Shown in pieces: positions 26,339 through 34,796 of a stretch of DNA of 48,694 nt; within the stretch, counting starts at the first letter, position 1; every line of letters starts with the position of its first letter. The position numbers were made by a program, and so were the translations under genes. The notes under the pieces were generated by a model, which made no database searches, was not told the origin of the DNA, and saw nothing but the letters and a program-made list of their open reading frames with translations. Source of the stretch: Succinivibrio dextrinosolvens DSM 3072 (lineage in GTDB: Bacteria > Pseudomonadota > Gammaproteobacteria > Enterobacterales > Succinivibrionaceae); NCBI RefSeq assembly GCF_900167015.1, contig NZ_FUXX01000016.1, forward strand, positions 1-48,694. Direction: 5' to 3'.

Positions 26339-26401
26339 CAGAATTGTTCCTGTAATGACTATGATGTGAAATGAAATATCTAGCGGAGAATTCCTCCGAC
26401 T

Positions 26402-26429
26402 AAAATATTTTATGATTTTACCATATCAA
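26402..26429 (-). promoter_or_regulatory. possible purL promoter
   Basis: The minus strand has TTGATA (26429-26424), 16 bases, then TATTTT (26407-26402). A CGGAG/CTCCG hairpin at 26384-26398 would lie at the very start of the message. No PurR operator of the ACGCAAACGTTTGCGT type is visible. Confidence 0.35.
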
Positions 26430-26493
26430 AGCATGTTGTTGGATAGAAGACGAACAACTTCACACTTTTGGAACATGTGTTTCAACACTAATA

Positions 26494-26520
26494 TAAAATT
26501 CCATATAAAACAGCCGAATA
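26494..26520 (+). promoter_or_regulatory. sigma28 (FliA) promoter of the fliS group
   Basis: TAAA at 26494-26497, exactly 15 bases, then GCCGAATA at 26513-26520, against the consensus TAAA-N15-GCCGATAA. The start would be near 26527, before the small basic ORF, fliS, the fliT-like gene and the acetyltransferase. Confidence 0.68.
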
Positions 26521-26614
26521 GCATAAAAAGAACAAGAGGCAGATTGCAGAATACCCAAATTTGCTTGCATTAGGAAAAGGAGGGTGACAAAATGCTCTTT
26601 CGGAGGTTTTAATC

Positions 26615-26755
26615 GTGAAAAAATCAAGTCGTTTACTTCATAACAGTACAGCTCAGAGACGTTCTCGCCTAAGACAGGCTTTTATTAAAAATGCTCGCGC
26701 CCGTCGCCAGGCTAGACAGGAAGTATTCTTCATTCAGGAACAGTCTCACTCTTAA
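26615..26755 (+). CDS. small basic protein of unknown function, fliS operon
   Basis: A GTG start at 26615 is preceded by CGGAGG at a spacing of about 8 bases, a strong ribosome binding site. The 46-residue product is very basic (STAQRRSRLRQ, NARARRQARQE) and ends at TAA 26753-26755. It sits between the sigma28 promoter and fliS. I do not recognise a family; ribosomal proteins L34 and S21 do not fit. The charge suggests binding to nucleic acid or to an acidic partner, as an inference. It could also be a short regulatory ORF upstream of fliS. Confidence 0.55.
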   Translation: MKKSSRLLHNSTAQRRSRLRQAFIKNARARRQARQEVFFIQEQSHS

Positions 26756-26849
26756 TCTCGGCACTCTTCTTGCATTAAAACATTACAAAACTTATGGTGG
26801 CAAAAACATGCCACCTAGAAATAATATTGTAAAAAGCAAGGAGAGATCT

Positions 26850-27317
26850 ATGTACGGCCGTAATCTAAAAGCCTATCAGAAAACCAACGTCAATGCAGAA
26901 TTGTCCGTTGCTGATCCCTATTACGTAACCAAGCTGCTTTATCAGGGACTGTTCGAGAGAATTGCACAGGCAAAAGGTGCAATTGAACGAGGAGATCTTG
27001 CATTGAAAGCAAAAAAACTATCTACAGCAACAGCAATCTTAGAAAATCTTAGAAGTACTCTGGATTTTTCTCAAAGTCCTTCTATTGCACAAAGTCTTTT
27101 TGACATATACTCATACATGATTGATCAGCTGGCAGAAGCTTCTATCCAGATTAAAACAGAGCCTCTGGATAACGCTCTTCGAGCATTCATGCCAATTAAG
27201 AAAGCATGGGATGCTATTCCGATTGAGGCTCAGAGAGAAGCTCAGGCAAAAAGATCAGATGAACAACTTAATATTGATTTAAATCATGATGCTAATATAG
27301 CAAAAGGATTTATTTAA
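26850..27317 (+). CDS. fliS: flagellin export chaperone FliS
   Basis: FliS keeps flagellin unfolded-competent and delivers it to the export gate. I choose the ATG at 26850 (MYGRNLKAYQKTNVNAE, 155 aa), since AAGGAG lies 6 bases upstream and the family begins this way; a reading from 26691 would add 53 unrelated residues. VTKLLYQGLFERIAQAKGAI and LSTATAILENLRSTLD are typical FliS helices. The C-terminal 25 residues beyond AWDAIP are an extension. The flagellin genes are not in this window. The fliT-like gene follows after 1 base. Confidence 0.92.
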   Translation: MYGRNLKAYQKTNVNAELSVADPYYVTKLLYQGLFERIAQAKGAIERGDLALKAKKLSTATAILENLRSTLDFSQSPSIAQSLFDIYSYMIDQLAEASIQIKTEPLDNALRAFMPIKKAWDAIPIEAQREAQAKRSDEQLNIDLNHDANIAKGFI

Positions 27318-27318
27318 A

Positions 27319-27645
27319 ATGGAACTGCAAGAAATCATCAAAAAAATAACAGAAACAGAGGCATCAATTTCAAAAGAGCTTGAAAAAGATAATCTGGAGC
27401 TTGCCCAGGAGTATTTAAATCGTTCACATGAGCTTTTAAAAGAATTAGTAAAAATAAAAGACTCTCTAACGGATGAGAATCTCAATATGGCAAAGGAGTT
27501 TGCATCAGCTTATGCCGAGCATATAAAAGAGCAGGTAAAGATTCTTGCTGTTGAGCAGGCAAAAATCTCTGATGAATTCAAAAAAGTAAGAAAACAGCAT
27601 CAGGTATCAAATAAATACGCAAAGATCCAGAAAATTCCTTATTAA
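27319..27645 (+). CDS. fliT: FliT-like flagellar chaperone
   Basis: The 108-residue protein is almost entirely helical and charged, with heptad leucines (NLELAQEYLNRSHELLKELV). Size, helix pattern and position directly after fliS fit FliT, the chaperone of the filament cap FliD, or the FlaI-type proteins of Vibrio. Sequence identity to FliT is too low to see by eye. It is co-transcribed with fliS from the sigma28 promoter. Confidence 0.6.
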   Translation: MELQEIIKKITETEASISKELEKDNLELAQEYLNRSHELLKELVKIKDSLTDENLNMAKEFASAYAEHIKEQVKILAVEQAKISDEFKKVRKQHQVSNKYAKIQKIPY

Positions 27646-27676
27646 ATTAGTTGTTTTTGAGAAACAATAGACTACG

Positions 27677-28285
27677 ATGCAGATCGAATTCAATAATATA
27701 ACTACTCTGACTAAAGAAGAACAACTCCAAATTCTCGAATGGCGAAATAGGGACTTCATTCGAGAAAAAATGCTCAACCAGAACATCATTTCCAAAGAAG
27801 AGCATCTTGTATATTGTAAAAATTTAACAAAAGACAAATCAAATTTAGTATATCGAGTATCGATTAATAAAATACCTTGTGGTGTCATCAATTATACAAA
27901 ACTTGACTACACAAATAAGACAGGAGAATTTGGGATTTATGTGTTAGATAAAAGCAGACGCATAGGAATTTGTGTAGGAAGACTTGCTATATATTATTAT
28001 TTTGAGGTACTCAATTTTTCTGAACTAAGAATTCGAGTTTTATCCAGCAACAAACGAGCCATTCTATACTTTGAGAAGTTATTATTTTTTTCAGCTCCGT
28101 ATCTTTATAAAAAAGAATTCATTATTAACGGTTCTAGCATTGACATTATTCATTATTCAATGAGTTATAGACATTGGAATAATGTAGTAAAAAATAGATA
28201 TATGGATACCATTTGTCATAATTCATTCATAGTTGATGAAAAACCAGAAAATATTTATTATCAAAAATCTCCTCTAACCATTTGA
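27677..28285 (+). CDS. PseH-like GNAT acyltransferase
   Basis: The 202-residue protein resembles PseH, which transfers an acetyl group to the 4-amino group of an amino-sugar nucleotide during pseudaminic acid synthesis. Typical is ILEWRNRDFIREKMLNQNII with SKEEHLVYCKNL, then the VYRVSINKIPCGVINYTKLD strand pair and a GEFGIYVLDKSRRIGICVG acyl-CoA-type loop. It lies 31 bases after the fliT-like gene and converges with the KAS III gene, whose stop is 3 bases away. The acyl donor may be acyl-ACP rather than acetyl-CoA, as an inference from the neighbours. A second, different PseH-like enzyme is at 34266-34796. Confidence 0.8.
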   Translation: MQIEFNNITTLTKEEQLQILEWRNRDFIREKMLNQNIISKEEHLVYCKNLTKDKSNLVYRVSINKIPCGVINYTKLDYTNKTGEFGIYVLDKSRRIGICVGRLAIYYYFEVLNFSELRIRVLSSNKRAILYFEKLLFFSAPYLYKKEFIINGSSIDIIHYSMSYRHWNNVVKNRYMDTICHNSFIVDEKPENIYYQKSPLTI

Positions 28286-28288
28286 AAT

Positions 28289-29365
28289 CTAACCACAAGG
28301 ATATTCTTGAACAGAACAAAAATCCAGTTTGCCCACGTTACAAATAGCACATCCTGCTGACATACCTGCACCAAAAGCAGCAAAACAGATTTTTTTGTAT
28401 TCCTTTAACAACGTTTCTGACAAATTGAAGCATAAATTTACAGGAATAGTTGCACTGGAGGAATTACCGAAGTTTTCAACAATATTATCAAAAATAATAT
28501 CCTGCTTAACACCAATAAGATCTGTTAGTTTATCAACTAAAAATTTATTAGGCTGATGAGTAATGAAATAGTCTATCTGAGTTTTGCTAATACCGGAATA
28601 ATCACAAGTATCCTCAATAAGTTTTGGAATATTATCCATTACAAAATGAAAAACACGAGTTCCATCCATATGAAGTTCATCGTCCCGAACAAGATTTCCA
28701 AATGAATCTTCCTTCAATATTTTTGATTCTTCGGAAGATGGATTCCTCATGCCTCCAGAAGGCACAATCAGAGTATGTAATTCAGAACTATCATGATAAA
28801 AATCAAAATAAATACAATCATCTGGATTACTAGTTTTTTTTATAAGTGTAATCCCGGCAGCATCTCCCATAATAGGATAAGTATTTCTGTCTTTGATATT
28901 TAAATGACATGTACCAGCACAGGAATTAACAAGAATTACATTCTTAATGTCAGAGGAAGAAATAAAACACGCTGCATTGTATAATCCAGAAATAAAGCCA
29001 TTACAGTTATCGTATAAATCGACACAATGAGTTAACGTACTCAGCTTCAGTCGATTGTGTAATACCTTTGAATTGCCAGGAACTGGATATTCACACTGCT
29101 GACTAACAAAAACTAAAGCATCAATATCTTCCTTTTTAATAATATTATTATCAAATAGACAGTTAACCCCATATTCAGCAAGATCTATTAGAGTTACATC
29201 AGCTGGAGCAATTCTATGTTCCCTAAACCCCATTGTCTGAGCAAGTTTTCTTGAAGATCTCTCTGGGAATGGATAATACTTTATCTCGTCCTCAAATTTA
29301 GAAACTCTAGAAGGAACAACTGCGCATACAGAGGAAATTGATACTCCTTTTATTGTTGCTTTCAT
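28289..29365 (-). CDS. 3-oxoacyl-ACP synthase III (KAS III, FabH-like)
   Basis: KAS III enzymes condense an acyl thioester with malonyl-ACP. All three catalytic residues are present: Cys121 in YDNCNGFISGL, His270 in ITHQPNKFLV and Asn301 in FGNSSSATIP. The protein (358 aa) is longer than housekeeping FabH (about 317), with an insertion around residues 185-235. An AAGGAG ribosome binding site precedes the start. It is the last gene of the nine-gene operon and lies 5 bases after the ACP gene. It is probably not the housekeeping fabH, as it lies with a ligase and a permease rather than with fabD and fabG. Confidence 0.87.
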   Translation of the reverse strand: MKATIKGVSISSVCAVVPSRVSKFEDEIKYYPFPERSSRKLAQTMGFREHRIAPADVTLIDLAEYGVNCLFDNNIIKKEDIDALVFVSQQCEYPVPGNSKVLHNRLKLSTLTHCVDLYDNCNGFISGLYNAACFISSSDIKNVILVNSCAGTCHLNIKDRNTYPIMGDAAGITLIKKTSNPDDCIYFDFYHDSSELHTLIVPSGGMRNPSSEESKILKEDSFGNLVRDDELHMDGTRVFHFVMDNIPKLIEDTCDYSGISKTQIDYFITHQPNKFLVDKLTDLIGVKQDIIFDNIVENFGNSSSATIPVNLCFNLSETLLKEYKKICFAAFGAGMSAGCAICNVGKLDFCSVQEYPCG

Positions 29366-29370
29366 AACAA

Positions 29371-29613
29371 TTACTCCTTAATCTTAGAGTTAACTAAATT
29401 TTCAATTGACTGAATCGATGAAAAGTTTTCAGGAATAAAATCCAATCCAGATATTTTTATGTTGAATGATTTCTCAATATCATCAATAATCTGCAATATG
29501 TCAAAACTAACCAAAATTCCAGAAGATACAAAATTTCTTGATTCAGTACGAAAATCGATTTCAGGATGAATATCCTCTAATATAGAAAAGAGGATCTCTT
29601 TAATATCTTTCAT
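29371..29613 (-). CDS. acyl carrier protein, variant attachment motif
   Basis: The 80-residue acidic helical protein has the ACP fold pattern. The phosphopantetheine serine is Ser36 in GILVSFDILQIIDDIE; the usual DSL reads VSF here, so the serine is kept but the preceding Asp is replaced by Val. It would carry the growing acyl chain. It lies 9 bases after the ligase gene and 5 bases before the KAS III gene, which makes it the likely carrier for that ligase. Confidence 0.82.
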   Translation of the reverse strand: MKDIKEILFSILEDIHPEIDFRTESRNFVSSGILVSFDILQIIDDIEKSFNIKISGLDFIPENFSSIQSIENLVNSKIKE

Positions 29614-29622
29614 ATTTAATAC

Positions 29623-31101
29623 TCATTTCAGTAAATTACGCTGTAAACTTCCCTTATAAGTTCTCGGTATTTTGGAAATAAATTCATAAAACTCTGGAAT
29701 CTTATACGATTCTAAACGTTCAGACAGAAAACATCTTAATCCCACAAGATCAAACAACTCCTCTTTTACTTGATTTTCAAGTTGAATAAACAGTTTGGGA
29801 GTTGTCCCCTTTGTACTATCGTTAACAGGAATACAGGCACAATCTGCAATTCCGTTAAATTTTAAGACTATATTTTCTACATCTTCAGGAGAAAATTTAT
29901 AGCCACCTACGCTCAGGATATCCCCTTTTCTTCCTAAAAGAACAATATCTCCGTCCTCATCAATATAAGCAATATCGTTTGAATAAACAATTCCGTCACA
30001 CATTACATCTTTAATTGAAGAAGCATTCTCTCCATAATAGCCAATCATATTAGCTCTGCTCTTGCATGAGAGTAATCCCGGATTATTCTCTGATGAGCTT
30101 ATTATTCTATGATTGTCATCAACTATCATAATATTAGAATTTTTTGCAGGTTTTCCAATGCTTCTCTGCTTATAATCACGACTAAAATCAGAAATACAGC
30201 TTATTCCACTTTCTGTAGAACCATACATATTTAAAAGTTTCGTGTCTGGTAGTATTTTCCTTAGCGTTTCTTTGTCTTTCTCTGAAAGTGGCGCAGATCC
30301 AAACTGGATATAACGTAACTGTTTTGAATATTTCCCTAGTTCTCCACCAGACATTTTCAAAATAATAGATAAAGCAGAAGGAACCATATCCATCGAGTTA
30401 ACATGAAATTGACTCATCTTTTCGAAAAGATTGGTTAAATAGACAACGCTATTCTGCATCACAACAGATGCTCCAATATACATATTTGCATAGTATCGTC
30501 TTAGACCATGGGAATGGTTAAAAGGAGATAGAATAAATTCGATATTGTCTGATTTTAATTCTGCCCCATGAATTACGTTTTCTGCTAAGGCAACATTGTT
30601 ATCATAGGATATGATTATTCCTTTTTCACTACCTGTTGTTCCTGTTGTAAATAGAATCTCACTAACATCATTAGGTTCAGGGTATTTGCTAACTTGTGCC
30701 GGTAAAACGTTAAAAACAGAGTTTTCAAAGGAATCGAAATAAAGAATATTAACAAAATTCAATCCCTCCCTTTTTGAATTAAGAATCAAAAAATCTGGAC
30801 TGACTTTCGAAATAAAATCCTGTATTTTTTCATTTGAGCAATTCGCAGGAATCGGTATAAATACTGCATCTGCAAGTTGTAAAGAAGCCTGTATAGCCAA
30901 GTACTTTATTGTCTGGCTAGATTCAACAAGAACCTTGCTTTTTCTTTTAACTCCATATGAGAAAAGACAAGTTATTCCTTTTAATATCAAATCGGCATAC
31001 TCTTTGTATGTAACAGATCCATAATCATCAACCAGACACAATTTATCTGGATTATCAAATGAATGTTGTATTATTGCTTCTGGAATAGACTTAAACATCA
31101 T
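29623..31101 (-). CDS. adenylate-forming acyl ligase (AMP-binding)
   Basis: The 492-residue protein activates a carboxylic acid with ATP, probably to load the adjacent ACP. The A3 motif is ILFTTGTTGSEKG (about 149-161), A5 is NMYGSTESG (291-299) and A8 is GRKGDILSVGGYKFSPED. In A10 the family reads PRTxxGKxxR, but here it is PRTYKGSLQR: the essential lysine is Ser485, and a lysine occurs two residues earlier (Lys483). An AAAGG ribosome binding site fits the start at 31101. The substrate cannot be read from the sequence. It is co-transcribed between the permease and ACP genes. Confidence 0.87.
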   Translation of the reverse strand: MMFKSIPEAIIQHSFDNPDKLCLVDDYGSVTYKEYADLILKGITCLFSYGVKRKSKVLVESSQTIKYLAIQASLQLADAVFIPIPANCSNEKIQDFISKVSPDFLILNSKREGLNFVNILYFDSFENSVFNVLPAQVSKYPEPNDVSEILFTTGTTGSEKGIIISYDNNVALAENVIHGAELKSDNIEFILSPFNHSHGLRRYYANMYIGASVVMQNSVVYLTNLFEKMSQFHVNSMDMVPSALSIILKMSGGELGKYSKQLRYIQFGSAPLSEKDKETLRKILPDTKLLNMYGSTESGISCISDFSRDYKQRSIGKPAKNSNIMIVDDNHRIISSSENNPGLLSCKSRANMIGYYGENASSIKDVMCDGIVYSNDIAYIDEDGDIVLLGRKGDILSVGGYKFSPEDVENIVLKFNGIADCACIPVNDSTKGTTPKLFIQLENQVKEELFDLVGLRCFLSERLESYKIPEFYEFISKIPRTYKGSLQRNLLK

Positions 31102-31114
31102 ATGCTAACCTTTA

Positions 31115-32512
31115 TCACATAAAACTAATGTAACTCAGCAAACTTAGGGACACTAGCATAATAACAGTGATAGGAATACCTTTTTTCAACATATAAGAAG
31201 GTAACATTCCGTATCCTATGGGAATTGCTCTTATTGACGTTGGAAGCATATATGATAGATTTACACCAATTGCAGCTATATAAACATAAGGAATAGAATC
31301 TTTACCTAATCCAGAGGTTACCGCTATAACTATAGGAATGGCAACAGCTGCTGTAGCCGTATTACTGGTTATATCAGAAAGTAGAATAGTGAAGACTAAT
31401 ATAGTAGCAACCAGAATAAATGAATTATCACTATTTAAGTCAGACATATAGTTTCCAATTGCATTTGCGGCTCCACTTTGATTAATCATGCAACCAACAG
31501 CCAGACCACCGGCAAAAACATATATCAGCTCCCATACAACCTTTTGTTGGGTAACTTTCCAAACAAGAACTCTTGTTCCATTTTTTCTAACAATCAAAAA
31601 AGATAGAATCGCGCAAATAATGAATACATATGCAGGTTTAAGACCAGGGAGAAATGAAGCATAAAACTGTCTTGTAAAGGATAATACAGTTGCAACCGCA
31701 AACAGAATCAACACCAGTTTTTCTTCAAATGTTGCCTTATTAAGCTTTTTATATTCATTTAAATAGAAATCTTTTGTTCCTCGTAATGTATCAGTTTTTT
31801 TACACTGAAATATTAAGTAGATAATATTAGATACAACTAAAAAAAACATTATAGGAAGGAAGTTAATTACCCAATCCAAATACATAAATTCTTCTTTAGT
31901 TATATCTTCAATGTACTTTACAGTAACCAAATTCATTGCACCACCTAAAGGAGTAGCTAATCCTCCAACACCTGCTCCATAGACAATAGTAAGAAGAACC
32001 AAAGAAGCTTTTTCTGATTTAGCTATGTCTACTTCACCAGCAAATCTAAGCATAGCAACAGCAATTGGGATGATTGAGGCACACACAACTGCATTAGGAA
32101 GAATTGAAGATAAACATGCAGACATAAGGAACCAGAGAGAAACCTGAATACGAAGATTCGGCCCCATACAAGATAAGATTAAAGAAGCTATCCTCTTATC
32201 AACTCCTGTTACCTCCCATGAAACGGTCATTATAGAAGCGCCCAAAAGAAGAAGAATTGTCTCCGACGAATAATTTGAGATAACAGCATTCATATCTGCA
32301 ATTTGGAAAATTGCATTTACAGCAATAGGTAAGAAAGCAGTTACAGCAAGATCCACTGGACAGGTTACCCACCATAGGGCCATCCAAATAACCGTGCCAA
32401 CAGCTCCATTAGCTTCCTTAGAACCAAATACATAAGTAGGAATAAAAAAATAAAATAAAGAAAACAATAGAGGACCTGCAAGAATGTAGCTCCATCTCAG
32501 CCTATTATTCAT
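31115..32512 (-). CDS. DASS/SLC13-type anion permease
   Basis: The 465-residue integral membrane protein has about 11 hydrophobic segments. The second sodium/substrate motif SNT is present in SDITSNTATAAVAIPIVIAV, while the first pseudo-repeat reads SILPNAVVCASIIP instead of SNT. The family moves dicarboxylates, citrate or sulfate with sodium. It lies 2 bases after the SDR gene and 13 bases before the ligase gene. In this context it might import the acid that the ligase activates, an inference. Such a permease is unusual in a flagellin-modification operon. Confidence 0.85.
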   Translation of the reverse strand: MNNRLRWSYILAGPLLFSLFYFFIPTYVFGSKEANGAVGTVIWMALWWVTCPVDLAVTAFLPIAVNAIFQIADMNAVISNYSSETILLLLGASIMTVSWEVTGVDKRIASLILSCMGPNLRIQVSLWFLMSACLSSILPNAVVCASIIPIAVAMLRFAGEVDIAKSEKASLVLLTIVYGAGVGGLATPLGGAMNLVTVKYIEDITKEEFMYLDWVINFLPIMFFLVVSNIIYLIFQCKKTDTLRGTKDFYLNEYKKLNKATFEEKLVLILFAVATVLSFTRQFYASFLPGLKPAYVFIICAILSFLIVRKNGTRVLVWKVTQQKVVWELIYVFAGGLAVGCMINQSGAANAIGNYMSDLNSDNSFILVATILVFTILLSDITSNTATAAVAIPIVIAVTSGLGKDSIPYVYIAAIGVNLSYMLPTSIRAIPIGYGMLPSYMLKKGIPITVIMLVSLSLLSYISFM

Positions 32513-32514
32513 TT

Positions 32515-33240
32515 TTATATCTTCCCCGCGTTCAAATATATTGCTGTTCCTGTAACCTTAGTTGATTTTTTGTAAAGCATGAATCTTATCTGTTCAACAA
32601 CATCATCAACTGATAGAATTCCTTGTGGCTGAAATGAATTAATAAAAGATTCATATTGAAATCCATGTGCCTCTTTAATTGTTTGAATCATAGGAGTATC
32701 AACCATAACAGGCTGTATAGTATTAATTTCAACATTGCTTTTTATCAAACCTTGAGAAATCGATCTTACAAAACTATCTAGCGCACCTTTTGTTGCAGAG
32801 TACATTGATGTTCCAAAAGTTCCTCTAAAAGAGGCAATTGAAGATAATGCTACAACCCTAAACTGACTAGTTTTATCCTTATTACATACAAGTAAACGTA
32901 ATATTTCTACAAATGAAAAAAAATTCACATTCATAATATTTGAGAAAGCATCATATTTAATCTTCCTAAGAGGAACTTCCATTGATATACCTGCACAGTG
33001 AATAAATCCATCAATTTTATCGTTCAAAATCGAAGATATTGAATCTTTAATTGAGGGAACATTACTTAATTCAATTAAGACTGTATCTATTTGAACTTTT
33101 CCCATTAAAGACTGTTTTAGTCGCTCTAACTTTTCCTGAGATCTTCCTAAAGCGTAAACATGAACAGACTCTCCCTCAAAAGAACGAATCAAGCTTTCAC
33201 CTATCCCAGAGGTTGCTCCTGTAATAACATAAGTCTTCAT
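32515..33240 (-). CDS. SDR-family oxidoreductase (FabG-like)
   Basis: The 241-residue protein is a short-chain dehydrogenase. It has the NAD(P) loop TGATSGIGES (residues 7-16), HCAG (81-84) and the catalytic Ser134, Tyr147 and Lys151 in SSIAS and SMYSATKGAL. In this operon the likely job is reduction of a 3-oxoacyl-ACP to a 3-hydroxyacyl-ACP, like FabG. A sugar-nucleotide reduction is also possible. Its start overlaps the hydrolase stop by 4 bases, an ATGA, so the two are translationally coupled. Confidence 0.88.
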   Translation of the reverse strand: MKTYVITGATSGIGESLIRSFEGESVHVYALGRSQEKLERLKQSLMGKVQIDTVLIELSNVPSIKDSISSILNDKIDGFIHCAGISMEVPLRKIKYDAFSNIMNVNFFSFVEILRLLVCNKDKTSQFRVVALSSIASFRGTFGTSMYSATKGALDSFVRSISQGLIKSNVEINTIQPVMVDTPMIQTIKEAHGFQYESFINSFQPQGILSVDDVVEQIRFMLYKKSTKVTGTAIYLNAGKI

Positions 33241-34028
33241 AAAAGAGGTTCCTTTAAAATCGTTGGTAATTCACTGATAAATTTTCGCCAAGTTTTAATA
33301 TCATGCATTCCATTCTCAATTATCCTTAATGTCGATGGAATTCCCTTGTTTGAAATAATATTAAAAAAATACTCAGTCTGATTTAAACTTAAATAATCAT
33401 GATCTCCACATATAAAATCAAACTTTGGAAAAAAACTTAGAGAAGATGAGTCTATTATCTCAAGCTGCTTTAGAATATCGGCCGAAAACTTTATTGAATT
33501 ATCTTCCTCACACGCAGTTTTCATATAAGGAAACAGAATACTAGCTAATATTTTAGTTTCTCTTTGATTTTTTATTCTAAAATCAACAGGTAATCTGTAA
33601 TCATAAAATCCAGAAAGTAAAAATACCCTATAAAAATAGCTACTCCGTCTAATACTCCAGTTCAATGCACCATAAGCCCCCATTGAGAGTCCAAGACAAA
33701 TATTATTCTCTCTTAAACTTGATAACGGTAATAAATCTAGCAAGTATGGATACAATTCAAGATCAAGAAAATCAGCGACATTCCTGTTGAAAGAATTCAA
33801 GTAAAAGGAATTTGAAAGAGAAGGACAAATCACAACATAGCCGTTATCAACCAAATCCAAAAGATTTAATCTTTCAAAAAACAGATTTCCACCTGAAATG
33901 GCACCATGAAGGCACCATATATTTTTAAATGACTGTTTTTTGAAAGACAGAGGCTGAGGTAAAGCTATATTTATTTCAATTGGTTCATTTAGAACAAGAG
34001 AATCTAAAGATAGTTGTATTTTGAGCAT
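33237..34028 (-). CDS. alpha/beta hydrolase (esterase or thioesterase-like)
   Basis: The 263-residue protein has an alpha/beta hydrolase pattern: HGAISGG near the oxyanion hole, nucleophile Ser115 in GLSMGAYGALNW, an acid residue in CGDHDYL (Asp209 or Asp211) and His242 in GMHDIKTW. The closing HD-x(2)-W resembles esterase D/S-formylglutathione hydrolase relatives. No signal peptide is seen. In the operon it could release or transfer an acyl group, but a proof-reading thioesterase is equally possible. Confidence 0.8.
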   Translation of the reverse strand: MLKIQLSLDSLVLNEPIEINIALPQPLSFKKQSFKNIWCLHGAISGGNLFFERLNLLDLVDNGYVVICPSLSNSFYLNSFNRNVADFLDLELYPYLLDLLPLSSLRENNICLGLSMGAYGALNWSIRRSSYFYRVFLLSGFYDYRLPVDFRIKNQRETKILASILFPYMKTACEEDNSIKFSADILKQLEIIDSSSLSFFPKFDFICGDHDYLSLNQTEYFFNIISNKGIPSTLRIIENGMHDIKTWRKFISELPTILKEPLL

Positions 34029-34035
34029 TATGAGT

Positions 34036-34251
34036 CTATTTCAAAGCAAGATCAACAAGATCACCTACAGTATTACACTTGCCCAAATCTGCTAAGGAAT
34101 AATTTTTGCCCTGATTTTTAAGAAAAACAACAAGACTAAATAAAGCCAAAGAATCGATATCATCACATTCAGAAATAACTGTTTCAGAAGTTATTTCATC
34201 TATAGGGTCAATAACTTCAATTATTTTTTGTAGCATTTCTTCTTTATTCAT
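34036..34251 (-). CDS. acyl carrier protein
   Basis: The 71-residue acidic protein has the classical phosphopantetheine site DIDSLALFSL (Ser34) within helical sequence. It lies between the GNAT gene and the hydrolase gene, with gaps of 14 and 7 bases. Its C-terminal half (SLADLGKCNTVGDLVDLAL) resembles ACPs of the PKS/NRPS type. It is distinct from the ACP at 29371, so the operon has two carriers. Confidence 0.87.
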   Translation of the reverse strand: MNKEEMLQKIIEVIDPIDEITSETVISECDDIDSLALFSLVVFLKNQGKNYSLADLGKCNTVGDLVDLALK

Positions 34252-34265
34252 AAGAATCTCCTTAA

Positions 34266-34796
34266 TTATCCAATTATTTTAAAACTATATTTTGAAAAAA
34301 AAGGATCGTTATCATAATCTTCCGGAAATGAATAAAACTCAAAATAAACAGCCTTATCATCCTCTTTTACAAGATTGCCTTTTAATTTCATTAAGTTATA
34401 CAAGATTGCCTTTGTATTAAATTTAAGAACATGTGTACGTATAACAATTAAGCCAAAGTGATTGCACAATGAATTTGCACATCTGCTTATAGGATAAGCA
34501 TATTCATTATGTTCTCGAATTATATAAAAACCACTTTCTGCACTGTGATCACGTTCATTGATATTAACAAAATCAAGTACTGCACAAGGATTGTTATTTA
34601 CATAAACTAAAAAATATTTTTTATCTTTTTTTTCTTTTAAGCTCTGACAGAATCTGATGTGCGAATCATAAGAAAAACCATCTGAATTATCCATGTTTTC
34701 TCTTATATAATCGAGAGTTCTCCACTGATAAACTAACTTTACTTCATTTTCATCTAGCAATCCAAAATTCTTGAAGGTAATTAGTTTTTTTTCCAT
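34266..34796 (-). CDS. PseH-like GNAT acyltransferase, second copy
   Basis: The 176-residue protein shares the PseH-like opening pattern with the protein at 27677: LVYQWRTLDYIRENMDNSDG, then SHIRFCQSLKEK and YFLVYVNNNPCAVLDFVNIN. The acyl-CoA loop is poorly conserved. I choose the ATG at 34796; a TTG one codon earlier is possible. The ATG overlaps the KAS III stop as TGATG, a tight coupling. It probably transfers the acyl group made by the operon to an amino sugar. Confidence 0.75.
   Translation of the reverse strand: MEKKLITFKNFGLLDENEVKLVYQWRTLDYIRENMDNSDGFSYDSHIRFCQSLKEKKDKKYFLVYVNNNPCAVLDFVNINERDHSAESGFYIIREHNEYAYPISRCANSLCNHFGLIVIRTHVLKFNTKAILYNLMKLKGNLVKEDDKAVYFEFYSFPEDYDNDPFFSKYSFKIIG

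Noticed and set aside
26691-26849. 53-codon extension of fliS
   Set aside because: It overlaps the small basic ORF in another frame and lacks a ribosome binding site. The ATG at 26850 has AAGGAG and matches the family start.
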